Source of the DNA: Perognathus longimembris pacificus
Taxonomy: Eukaryota > Chordata > Mammalia > Rodentia > Heteromyidae
Length of the DNA stretch: 64,000 bases
Assembly: GCF_023159225.1 (NCBI RefSeq)
Contig: NC_063188.1
Location: 32,051,626-32,115,625, forward strand
Reading direction: 5' to 3'
The notes under the pieces were generated by a model, which was not told the origin of the DNA, did no database searches, and saw only the letters and a list, made by a program, of their open reading frames with translations. The position numbers were made by a program, and so were the translations under genes. Below are positions 54,235 through 64,000 of this stretch, one piece after another (within the stretch, counting starts at the first letter, position 1; each line of letters begins with the position of its first letter).

Positions 54235-54370
54235 CTTGAGTACATAGATCTCTTTTCTCCATTTTATAGATGGAGAAACTGAGAGTGGGGGATAAGCATT
54301 GTGACACCCAATCATGACAACAGAGCTCTGGGGAAATGGGTTCTCAGATGTGCTCAAAGGCCTTGCTGCC
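54235..54370 (-). repeat. MIR-like SINE, antisense
   Basis: CTCCATTTTATAGATGGAGA and AACTGAGAGTGGGGGATAAG, the antisense MIR core pattern. Confidence 0.55.
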
Positions 54371-54419
54371 ACTTGTCTAGACCTCCAAGTTAGACTTTCT
54401 TCTTTTCTTGTCTGCTTAC

Positions 54420-54560
54420 TCTCTAGCCTGAGTGTGCTTTGAGGTCCAGGACCTTGTCACACTCGTGTCTTCGCAGCATCCAGCACAGAGCTTGGTTTGT
54501 GAAACTGCATTGAGGGATTCACCAAGCGTGTGTGCACTTGCCTGTCTGCTGAGTGAATAC
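54420..54560 (+). repeat. L2-like 3' end fragment
   Basis: GGTCCAGGACCTTGTCACAC, then CATCCAGCACAGAGCTTGGT and a degenerate GAGTGAAT ending. Weak match to the L2 terminus. Confidence 0.4.
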
Positions 54561-55446
54561 TGTCTCCCTGGCTGCTAGCGACACACAGAAGAAGAGGGAG
54601 AGACCTGGAAAGCTGACAGGGTGCTCAGGTTATTACTGTGCAGGTATAACCCGTTGCTAGAGCCACCAGCCATTGTTCCACAGATTCCCTTCCTCTCCTT
54701 GGCCCTTGCTCAGCATCCCCTAGTGGCAGCTTGGCAACACTGCAGGCCTATGAGCCAAGAGTGGCTTCAGGAAGGGACTGGAGAGTTGATGCTGTGGGCC
54801 TCAGCCGCAGACACCTTCCTGGAAAAGGCTTTCAGTATGGGACAGCCTTTCTCTCACCATGCTCCATCTCTGCATCACTATGTCCCCTGACCTTGCTATG
54901 CTTCATGCTATGGGGGAAGAACACTCTGAAACAGAGGACATGTTGCTCAGAACTCTCAGTACCCCTTGCCCAAAGTCCCACATTCGCCTCATTCCTTCCA
55001 TGTTGCATCATCTGCCTAACATCACACGGAGAGCTCAGGGAAGGAAGGGGTGGTTCTGAAACTCCTCTTCACCTCAGCAACAACGAGGACATGGTAAACA
55101 TGCAAAAACAATTCTTGCATTAGCAAATAAATGGCACAGGCTTGTGGAGAATCACAAAAGCCTAACTCCTTTTGGCTTAATACTGCAACTTAGAAGACTG
55201 ATCATATACCTTAAAAAAACAAATATTGGCTGTATTTGTAGAAAGAAATGTGTATCTACACTGTTTATAGCACTGCAAATCTGGAAACCAAAATGAAGAG
55301 ATAAGTAAACTATGGGGCCTCAATATTGGCAACAGCCCATTGCCATTCAAACAATAACCAAATTATAGGTGTGAGGAAATCAGTCTTGGTTAACAACAGT
55401 GAGTGTAAGGCAATACATGGAGCAATGCAAACATAAAAATAAATGC

Positions 55447-55675
55447 AAGGCCATGACTCAAAGTGGCTCACACCTTTAACCCTAGCTACTCAGGAGGCTG
55501 AGACCTGGAGGATCTCGGTTCAAAGCCAGCCCAAACATAAAAGTTTGCTATACTACATTTCTAATTAAGTAACAAAAAGCTGGTTTGAAGGCATAGCTCA
55601 AGTGGTGAAGCACCTGTTGAGCAAAAAATACAAGACATCGAGTTCAAGCCCCAAAACTGACTATAAAAGAAAAAA
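55447..55675 (+). repeat. Composite SINE
   Basis: GTGGCTCACACCTTTAACCC, CTACTCAGGAGGCTGAGACC, then AGCTCAAGTGGTGAAGCACC and GAGTTCAAGCCCC. Confidence 0.8.
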
Positions 55676-55885
55676 CATACAATTCGTTAGCTTAAAATCA
55701 AGAGCCTGGAGGGGATCAGACAGCATTGGGTTTGAGTTTTGCCTCTGCTACTACCTACAGGAAGGTTACTGGAGCAAGTCTTACTGCCTCTCTAAATACA
55801 TTTTCCTGTGTGTAAACTCAAAGTAGCATCATGTTTCAGGGATGAAGAATGGGATACAAGAAATGTCAAAAAGTAGAAGTGGAAG

Positions 55886-56216
55886 CTGGCTGTGGTGGTT
55901 TAGGCCTGTAATCTCAAGTGCTCAAGTGGTGAAGATTGGGAAGACTGCAATTCCAAGGTTAGTCCTCACAATGAATTGGCAAGACCCCATATCACTCAAC
56001 AAGCCTTGCTTTTTGGTGGTCGTCCATATCTATAACTCTAGCTATGGCAGAGGTACTATTGAATGGTCAGAGTCTGAGACTGAGCTCCAGGAAAAAAATT
56101 AGAGACCCTATTCCAAATTGAAAACAAGCAACAAAGCAAAAAAGGCTGTTGGCATAGCTCAAGTGGTAGAGTTACAAGCCTAGTAAGCATGAGGCCCCAA
56201 GTACAAACTCCAGTAC
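55886..56216 (+). repeat. Diverged composite SINE with two B1-like blocks
   Basis: GGTTTAGGCCTGTAATCTCA starts the first block and CCATATCTATAACTCTAGCT the second. The tRNA-like end is TAGCTCAAGTGGTAGAGTTA. It runs into the GA tract. Confidence 0.65.
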
Positions 56217-56250
56217 GGAGAGAGTGAGAGAGCGAGAGAGTGAGAGAGGC

Positions 56251-56282
<32 letters not shown>

Positions 56283-56341
56283 AGAGAGCGAGAGAGAGAA
56301 CGAGAGAGAGAGAGAGCGAGAGAGAGCAAGAGAGAGAGAGG
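56217..56341. repeat. GA-rich microsatellite
   Basis: About 125 bp of GA repeats with scattered GC and GT interruptions, at the 3' end of a SINE. On the TMEM164 transcript it reads as CU-rich sequence. Confidence 0.97.
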
Positions 56342-57699
56342 GCAGTGGCAGCAGCTGTTATTTTTACCAGGGACCACAATCATCTGAGATCTTATAAAGA
56401 TGGAAGGAGGAAGGGAATCTGGGGACAAGGTGGCCTTGTCTATGAAGGGAGACTATGGCTTCCACTACCCTATCACTGCTGTTGGTTCTTTCTTTTACTA
56501 GCAAAAATAAATATTCAAATTCACTGAGAAATAAAGAAATACAGAGAAACGGCAGCCTTGAGCACAGATAACCAGTCAACATGATATATGCAAATTGTAT
56601 GCAAAGCATATCATTCCCTTTGCTGGATACCTGGATAGGCCCTTGAGATAATCCTAGTGAAAAAACAGTTTTTTTTCCTACAGGAAAATAGAAACTTAAG
56701 CACTTCCAGAGAATATTAAACACATAAAACTTTTTGTTCTACTTTAAGAAAAAAAAGTGACATTTTCTGCTAGCATCTTCTAGGAGAATAGAAGCATGTT
56801 ATCTAGAAAGGTAGCAGTTGGGAGGGGTGGGGGGAGAACTAAGGTAATCACTTTCTCTAAACTCCATTTCTGCCAGAAGGAAGTTTTTGGAGTGCTAGGA
56901 ACCAAGGTGATTGTACCAACCCCAGAAGTCTCCCTAGGGATCTTTCATGCTACACACCCACTCTGGGAGGACAGACAACAAAGACAGAGGCTGCACTTCT
57001 TTGCTCTAGCACTGCATTGAACATCACTGATGGGCAGAGAGGGCTACCCGCTTGTAACAAATGAACAGGGACCAGTTGTGGCAAGATGGGCTTAGTCAGG
57101 ATCATTATAGACACTGAGGAAAAGAAGCTGGAGAAAGGGGTGGTTCAGGTGACATCTGAAGAGTGAGCACAAGGAGCTGGAATGGGGACATGAAGGCATG
57201 GGAATGTTTTCAACACCAGAGGGAATAGGTCAAATTTTTGTTTCACCCACCTGGATTGCTCCAGCAGCAGCATGGGCTGGAGGGAAGTGAGAATAAAGAC
57301 AAGCCCAATCATTGCTACAGTGACCAATGACTAGGCAATTTGCCAGACATGAAGGGTGACGTGGAGGTAATTTCCAGGTCTGTGACTTCATGATTTGAGA
57401 AGAGTTCACTTGGGGAAGAGGTTGAGTTCACGTAGGACTCATGAGAGGCATGGGCTGGAAATAGGAGTACGAATAAGATCAACAGGGGACGAAGTCATGG
57501 AATGAGATTATAGGAGCAAAGATGGGGCTTGGAAAATGAGTTAGGTGGCTAGCAGACAGGACCATAGAAGACTGCCAAAAAATTCAACAAGCAACCAGGA
57601 GATGCTAGAAGTTGAGAGAGGGTCACAGTTCAAGAATGACGAATGAAGAGAGGAAGAGAGGCGAATGCAGTCATAATATTCAACGTATGCCCTATGAAA

Positions 57700-57935
57700 T
57701 TAAGAAAATTGAGAGGAGTGGCTGGGTTGGGAGGAATGAGGAGTATGATGAAAGGGGAATGACATAGATCAAGATGCATTTATACTTAGAAACTGATTTG
57801 TTGGATGGCATGTCCTTTGTATAACTACTTAAAGATCATACAACAAGAAACGTACCCATTGCCTAACATATGAAACTATAACCCCTCTGTACATCACTTT
57901 GACAATAAATAAGTAATTATTATTTAAAAATAAAA
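57700..57935 (+). mobile_element. L1 3' UTR and terminus
   Basis: A purine-rich stretch (GAGGAATGAGGAGTATGATG) is followed by CTAACATATGAAACTATAAC, TGTACATCACTTTGACAATA and an A/T-rich tail. It is the same terminus as at 21.1 kb (reversed) and 22.9 kb. The left edge is uncertain. Confidence 0.65.
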
Positions 57936-58289
57936 TACTCTCATGCAAAAAAAAAGGATTGAAAATGTTAATTGCTCAATTACTGATACCACCCAATAAA
58001 TTAGGGTAGCCTGTAACCATATGTGGCAATTTATATTTAAAGGAACTATAATGAAACATAGTATTTGGTTCCTCACTTACACTAGGAACATTTCCCACAT
58101 TCAGTAGCCACTTGTGCCTGGTGGCTATCATATCTGTCAGTATAGTTTGATCATGTCCATCACCATGGAACATTCTAAGGGGAGCATACTTCTCTAAAGG
58201 AGTCTAGCAAAGTCAGGACACACACTTCTACATGCTATGGTGGGTTTTTTCCCCTATATCAACCTCAAGAAAGTAGCAATGCAACCTAT

Positions 58290-58930
58290 TACTTGATAAA
58301 GGTGCCCAAAACACAGGATGGAAGAAAGACAGCCTCTTCAAAAATAAATGGCACTGGCAGAATTGGCTATATATGTGTAGAAAACTGAAGTTAGATCTTT
58401 ATGTATCACCCTGCACCAGAGTCAGATGCAAATGGATCAAAGACCTCAATATAAAACAAGATACCCTGAAATATTACAGGAAGGGATAGGGGATATACTT
58501 GGGCTCCTTGGCACAGGTCAAAAGTTCCTAAGTAAAGATCCAGAAACACAACAAATCAAAGAAAGTTTGGACAAATGGGACTGCATTAAACTGAAGAGTT
58601 TCTGCATGACAAAGGATATAACTAGAAGGATAAATAGAAAGCCCACAAACTGGAAGATCTTCACTAGCCATACAACAGAAAAGGGCCTCACTATCTAAAA
58701 TATAGTTAGAACTCAAAAAATTAAATCCCCCAAAAACAAAGCCTCAAAGAACAACTACCACATTAACAACTGAGCTAAATACTTAAAAAGGGACTTCTCT
58801 GAAGAGGAAATAGAAATGCCCAATAGACAGATGAAGAAATGCTCACATCTCTGGCCATAAAAGAAATGTAAATCAAAACAACATTGAGATCCCACCTCAC
58901 TCAGTTAGAATGGTCATTATCAAGAAATAG
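58290..58930 (+). mobile_element. L1 ORF2 C-terminal fragment
   Basis: Translation shows ORF2-type residues such as QIKESLDKWDCIKLKSFCMT and KPTNWKIFTSHTTEKGL, then a stop. DNA landmarks include AAATCAAAACAACATTGAGA and CACTCAGTTAGAATGGTCAT. Stops and substitutions show that it is dead, but it is clearly younger than the L1M pieces elsewhere. Confidence 0.85.
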
Positions 58931-59345
58931 TTTAATTCTATTATCTAGTTATTCATTACTGTTGATGGATCATGGCAGATACACTTAAACTAGTGGTGAG
59001 AGGTGGTCCAGGTGGTTACCCCTGAAACACCAGCCTTGTCTTTCAACCATAGGTTGCAAAATGCCAGATGTGTGATGTGTCAGAAATAAAAGGATATTAT
59101 AAAGCTGGGTATTTGAAAAAATATTGAGTAAGTAAGGTGCTATTGGCTAGGATGTCAGTGCAGTGACTAAGCATTAGGTATGTCTCTCTTTTAGGTTCTA
59201 ACTATTCCTTGTGTACTTGTAAGTACAATCCTTGCACATTCACTTCCTGTTTTATCTCCTCGAAATTGTTTAGAAGGTATTCAGTGTTGTACATATTATT
59301 CCCTTGAGTGGCTGCATGTACTGATAGATGGCTACAGGTAGAGGG

Positions 59346-59540
59346 CCTTCCTTCCTTCCTTCCTTCCTTCCTTCCTTCCTTCCTTCCTTCCTTCCTTCCT
59401 TCCTTCCTTCCTTCCTTCCTTCCTTCCTTCCTTCCTTCCTTCCTTCCCTCCCTCCCTCCCTCCCTCCCTCCCTCCCTCCCTCCCCTCCCTCCCTCCCTCC
59501 CTCCCTCCCTCCCTCCCTCCCTTCCTCCTTTCCTCCCTCC
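59346..59540. repeat. 195-bp uninterrupted homopyrimidine tract
   Basis: About 100 bp of CTTC tetranucleotides pass into about 75 bp of CCCT tetranucleotides, then a mixed C/T end. There is no purine on the + strand from 59346 to 59540. The TMEM164 transcript carries the purine strand (GGAA and GGGA repeats). The open frames of low complexity here are artefacts of the repeat. Confidence 0.98.
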
Positions 59541-59674
59541 AATCTTCTTTACTTCCCCTCTCCCTTTGGCCCTCCTTTCATTCCTTTCTTTGCCTCCCAT
59601 CTGTCCTTTCCTTTTTATCTCTTTCTCTCTTGGTGGTACTGGGGTTTGTTTGTTTAACTGTGTTTTTGTCTTCT

Positions 59675-60050
59675 TTTTTGGTACTAGGAATCAAACCCAG
59701 AACATTTTCAGTTACTAGGCAAATATTTTGCCACTAAACTACTGGAGTTTGATCTCTAGGACTCTTACTTGCTAGATAGGTGCTCTACCACTTGAGCCAT
59801 GACCCAGCCTTTCTTGCTTTAGTTATTTTTCAAGTATGGTAGGTATCCCTTTTTTTTTGCTCAGGGCTAGCCTGGATCATGATTCTCCTATGTATATCTT
59901 TTGCATAGGTGGGACACGTGTGCACTACCATGTCCACCATTTTTTAAATTAAGAAGTGGCCTTGGTTAATTTTTGGCTCTGGCTGGCCTCAAGACACAAT
60001 CTTCTTCCATAGTAGCAGGAATTACAGGCATGGGCCATGACATTCAGTCC
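59675..60050 (-). repeat. Antisense SINE cluster (ID-like plus B1-like)
   Basis: GGTACTAGGAATCAAACCCA to CTAGGCAAATATTTTGCCAC is a reversed ID-like unit. GGTGCTCTACCACTTGAGCC and then GCAGGAATTACAGGCATGGG are a reversed composite SINE. Confidence 0.7.
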
Positions 60051-60260
60051 CTTTAAAAAAACACAGTGCTATTTCTAAACCAGGGACCAGTCCTCCCTTC
60101 CTCCCCAAACTACCTTATGTACAGCTTCCAATCTTCCTCTTCACAGTGATGTATAGATGTGGATCACGACTCTCATTCATTGAAAACAGTAGTATTTATG
60201 TTAGTAGCACTGTCTTCAAACTATTCCCTGTCTTATTTCTTTTTTAAAAAATATTTTATT

Positions 60261-60482
60261 ACCAGGTACTGGAGGTTCATGCCTGTAATCCTAGCTACTT
60301 GAAGGCCGAGATCTGAGGATTATGGTTCAAAGCCAGCCTCCGCGTAAAAGTCACCATGTGCTTATCTCCAATTAGCCACTCAAAAAAACTAGAAGTGATG
60401 CTGTGGCTCAAGAGGAAGAGTGCTAGTCTGGAACACAAAGATGCTCAGGGACAGCGCCCAGAGTTCAAGCCATACAACTAAA
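60261..60482 (+). repeat. Composite SINE
   Basis: ATGCCTGTAATCCTAGCTAC, GAGGATTATGGTTCAAAGCC, linker CTTATCTCCAATTAGCCACT, module GCTGTGGCTCAAGAGGAAGA and GAGTTCAAGCC. Confidence 0.88.
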
Positions 60483-61929
60483 ATTTTTTTTTAAAAAAGT
60501 TTTTATATCTTTAAGTTGTTGTACAATGAAGCAGTTTATGAATAAATACAGTGCATCTTGATCAACGCCACCCCTTTCAACATTCTCATGTATCCCTCAC
60601 GCCCCACCCCTTTCCCATGTGGATCTTGGGTTGGTCCTTGGTCTCTTGTATAGATCCTGTTCCCTCAGCTACCCATTTTCATGGTCATGATACTATATAA
60701 TTACAAATAGCTGTGGCCCCTTCCTAATCTGTAATCAAGCATTCCTCTTCAACAATCACTACCCCCTCTTTCCTGCCCAGTTCCTCTAACTGTGGCCCCT
60801 ACACTTCTTCCTTACTGGGATCTGTAAAGCCATTGGCCCTACCAATCACTTTTGTGTTGTCTTATTCACACCATAAATCTCATGGCCAGAAGACCCGTTT
60901 GGGTCCACTGTTCCCCCTTATCTGCAAGCCCCCTCGACCTTGGTTCAATCTCAGTCTCTCTTTTCCTCTTGTCTGACCCCGCCAAGCTGAACATGGCTAA
61001 AGATAAACAATAGCTCTGACTGTTCTCCCCTCAAATTTGTGAGCACAAACCTCAAGTGCGCCATTCATGTTGCCAGGCAATCATAGTCTGCTTCCCTGGA
61101 TCCATTCACTCTCTCCCTTTCCTGGGCCACAATTTAATATCATCTCCTCTCTGCTCAAACCTTCATACTTCTATCTCAGACACACTCAAGTGATGACCTT
61201 GCTCTGGCTTCCCACTTCACTGAGAAAAAAAGAAAGAAATCAGATGAAAACTCTTCTAGTGTTCATGATCATCACAAACCATCTATCTGCATCAGTCGGT
61301 GCCCAATTTGCTCTGCTTGTTCCCTGTGGCCATAGATCAACTGCCCAGGGTCTCAGGCAAGGTTAGGAGCTCCTATATCCAGATGCTATCCCAGGTCCCT
61401 TCTTCAACCATGCCACTGCAGTCCTCTTTCTCTTAGATCAACCTTTTTTTTCTCCTCTGCTACATTATTTCCATTAGCATATAAACTAAATGTACTGAAA
61501 ATATCAAATTGAAAGTAAACATGTGACCACTTCTCTGCCTCCTGCCACTATTCCATTGTTCTGCTTCCATTTACAGCAACACTCCTTGCATGAATTATCT
61601 ATATGGATACAAGCCCAGATGGTGGCTACCAGCACATGTGGCCATTCAATGCTTTCCATGGATCGAGCTTCAAATGTGCAGTTGATGTAAAACCCACCCT
61701 AGGCTTCCCAGACAATCCAGTAAAATATCCTACTAATGATTTCATGTGGGATTATATTAGACTGATCATATTTTGGACCACATGGACTAAATAAGGTATA
61801 CTACTAACATGAATTTGACCTGCTTGTCCTCCCCTACTTTAATATGGCTCTGAAATATTTGAAATAACATATGTGACTCATGTGGTTTACTGGACCATAT
61901 ACTGGCCTGTTCTCTCTGTATATAATTCC

Positions 61930-62410
61930 TCTTTCTGTATCTCTCCTAAGAAATTTTTCCCTTTCTACCAAGACAGCTCCCATCAAGGTCTCAAATGACA
62001 TTTTCACAACTAAATCCAATGCCCAGTTCCTAGGACCTATCCTACGTATCTTTTCATCCCTGAAACATTGTCACCTGGCATCTGGGATACGACTTTCTTT
62101 GTTCCTTTGCCACCCTCCCCATCTACTCCTTCTCAGTCTGGTTTCTCTCCATGGCCCTGATTTCTAAACAGTGTGGGGGAAATCAGTTGCAGACTTTAGG
62201 GCCTTATTCTATCTACTCTGATACTACAGTTGACTTCCTTCAGTCTCATGGCTTTAGTATGATTGACATGCTACGACTCCAAAATTTACATCTCAGCCTG
62301 GACTTCTGTACTAAGTTCCAGGCTCCTATTTCTCATAGCCTACACATACTATCTACTGATACTAAGTGAACCAAACTTCTGATCTTGGCTCCTGTGGTAG
62401 ATCTGATAGT
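61930..62410 (+). mobile_element. L2 (CR1-like LINE) ORF remnant
   Basis: GTCTCAAATGACATTTTCAC, AACTAAATCCAATGCCCAGT, CTTCAGTCTCATGGCTTTAG, CTCCAAAATTTACATCTCAG and CCAAACTTCTGATCTTGGCT follow the L2 reverse-transcriptase end region as I remember it. The frame is broken. Confidence 0.7.
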
Positions 62411-62639
62411 AGAGAATCTCACTGACTAACTCATACCCACTCAGAACCCACAGCCTTAATGTGTTTCCTTCCCTGATTGATTTGTCCATGTGACTTGCTT
62501 TGACCAACAAAACGTTATCTAAAACAATTCAAACCAAGCTCAGACACTGGGTAAGGACCACCTTCTGCATACTCCTTACACAGGAGAGAAAGACAGAGAG
62601 AGACAAAGAGAGACAGAGACAGAGAGTGCACAAGCACTC

Positions 62640-62781
62640 TGGCATTACTCCAATAAGGTTTTTATATCCCATTGCTAGGCCATTCTCCCGTGACCTATCT
62701 AATCCATTTCCAAGTAATATCATACACTGGGTAATAGGGCTTCAACATAGGAATCTTGGATGGACACAAACATTCAATGTA
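62640..62781 (-). mobile_element. MaLR (MLT1-like) LTR end, antisense, inside L2
   Basis: GGTAATAGGGCTTCAACATA, then GATGGACACAAACATTCAAT and TATAGCA match the reverse complement of an MLT1-type LTR 5' end. Its other end, somewhere after 62410, is not clear. It separates two collinear L2 segments. Confidence 0.6.
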
Positions 62782-62844
62782 TAGCAAAGAATGGCCTAGT
62801 CATACAACAGAGAACTAATGTCACTCTGCTAAGTCCGTATGCTG

Positions 62845-63715
62845 TCAGAATGGCTGTATGCAACAATAGATCATTGAAATAGCACCCTCTTCTCACAGCA
62901 CAAAAAGCAATCAATTGTCACAAAAGCCCTTCTTCATCTTTCTTCTCTCAATAAACGGCCATGCAATGCCTAAACACTGCCTCTACTATCAGCAACCTAG
63001 GCCAAGCCAACATCATCCACCTCCTGGATTTTTAGGGAAAGAACTTTCATGTCTCCCTACTTCTATCCTTGCTCCTACAGTATAATGTTAACATTGCAGC
63101 CAAGGAAACCCTAAAAACTAAAAGCACAGCACGCATTTCAGTCTTCTGCTCAAAACACTCCAGTTTCTTCCCATCACTCAACAAGAACATGAAAAATCCC
63201 TACAAGGGTCTACTAGGTCCTCCTAGGATTTTTCTCAGCCCTCTATCACCTCACTTGTTTCTGGTCCTACTACTTTCACCTTTCATGTGCTTCTGGTTAC
63301 ATTGGCTTACTTGCAGTTCCTGGAACAGTCTAGTAGAACACTTCTACCTAGAGCCATTCCACTTATTTCCTCTTCTTAGCCTATCCTTCCCCCTGAGAGC
63401 AAGTGGCAAGCCTTTGCTCATATGCCACATTTGGAATAAAAACTTCCCTGTAAATGAAGTGACCTCACTCAAAATTGACTTTTGTATCCAATTGGCAACT
63501 CTCTGCCCGTTACTCTGCTTTCTCCCTTCTTCCTGTGTTTGGATTATTGGACTTACTACACTACTTCATCACCTCTTTGCTCTCGCTCTCCTCCAAGTGA
63601 ATGTCAGTTCTTTGAGAGCCTGCATAGCTGTTTGCTTCTGGCTTTTTATCCCTGGAAGCTGTAACACTGACTGACACAAAACAGGGACTTGGTTAAATAC
63701 TCACTGAACAAACAA
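62845..63715 (+). mobile_element. L2 3' end
   Basis: CCAAGCCAACATCATCCACC, CTGCTCAAAACACTCCAGTT, CTTGCAGTTCCTGGAACAGT, GCCTTTGCTCATATGCCACA, AGTTCTTTGAGAGCCTGCAT and ACTTGGTTAAATACTCACTG are in L2 order down to the terminus. A 201-codon open frame over it is accidental. Confidence 0.8.
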
Positions 63716-63888
63716 CATGAACAGGCCAGCATGCTCAGGAGCTTCATACCATTCAGAATTGCTGGATTCCCATATGGGAGAGAGGGCAGGGAGTGGGTAA
63801 GGGCCAGTTCCAGAAGAATTCTAGTTATTCCACTAGGCATCTTGGACATCTCAATTTGCCTTGGGATCTTCTTAAAATGCAGGTTTGA

Positions 63889-64000
63889 GCCAGGTGTTGG
63901 TGGTTCACAGCTGTAATTCTAGCTACTCAGGAGGTTGAGATCTGAGGCGCTCACAGTTTGAAGTCAGTCTGGATATGAGAAAGCCTTATCTCCAATTAAC
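63889..64000 (+). repeat. Composite SINE, cut by the window end
   Basis: GCCAGGTGTTGGTGGTTCAC, TAGCTACTCAGGAGGTTGAG and the linker TTATCTCCAATTAAC. The tRNA-like module would lie beyond 64000. Confidence 0.9.

Noticed and set aside
59202..59718. Overlapping long frames of Lys/Glu/Gly/Arg or Pro/Ser/Leu/Phe repeats
   Set aside because: They are translations of the tetranucleotide repeat on both strands, not proteins.
60485..60900. Possible antisense L1 3' UTR
   Set aside because: Composition and the run of C-rich blocks resemble one, but the diagnostic terminal sequence seen at 21.1 and 57.9 kb is not clear, so it is not listed as a feature.
63069..63674. 201-codon open frame on the + strand
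   Set aside because: It overlies the L2 3' end, is rich in residues coded by C/T-rich sequence, and shows no domain. L2 3' UTR is not coding.

Overview
This is mammalian genomic DNA, most likely from the X chromosome of a rodent. Two genes are recognisable by direct translation of their exons. AMMECR1 occupies the left part on the + strand, with its last four coding exons at 5338-5452, 19356-19446, 20782-20878 and 23972-24086. TMEM164 occupies the right part on the - strand, with its last two coding exons at 51292-51392 and 49440-49646. Splice phases agree across every junction. The genes converge tail to tail, as in the human Xq22.3-q23 interval (from memory). Both promoters and all 5' exons lie outside the window.

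The rodent assignment rests on the repeats. The window is full of young SINEs of two composite kinds. One is an ID-like tRNA-derived dimer whose head begins near GGGGCTGGGGATATGGCC. The other has a B1 (7SL-like) head joined to a closely related right-hand tRNA-like module. These look like the SINEs of kangaroo rats, pocket mice and pocket gophers (Geomyoidea), but that family assignment is from memory. Older L1, L2, MIR and MLT1-type LTR remnants are also present.

Layout: 1-24086 is AMMECR1 introns and exons. 24087 to about 27910 (or about 28390) is the long AMMECR1 3' UTR, free of recognisable SINEs and carrying a strong predicted RNA hairpin at 24199-24251. From there to about 45400 is intergenic DNA, rich in SINEs and holding a nested antisense L1 between 34745 and 38260. 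About 45400-49439 is the SINE-free TMEM164 3' UTR on the - strand. 49440-51392 holds its last two exons and last intron. 51393-64000 is part of a larger TMEM164 intron, with a 195-bp pure pyrimidine tract and a long L2 copy split by an MLT1 LTR.

The two genes are neighbours rather than a functional unit. AMMECR1 is a conserved AMMECR1-domain protein of unclear biochemistry linked to a human X-linked developmental syndrome. TMEM164 is a multi-pass membrane protein reported to act in ether-phospholipid acylation and ferroptosis. I found no sign of a new biological system. The more unusual items are the 3' UTR hairpin, a 68-bp L1 insertion with a perfect target-site duplication, the homopyrimidine tract, and a frame-breaking AMMECR1 exon with a weak splice donor.
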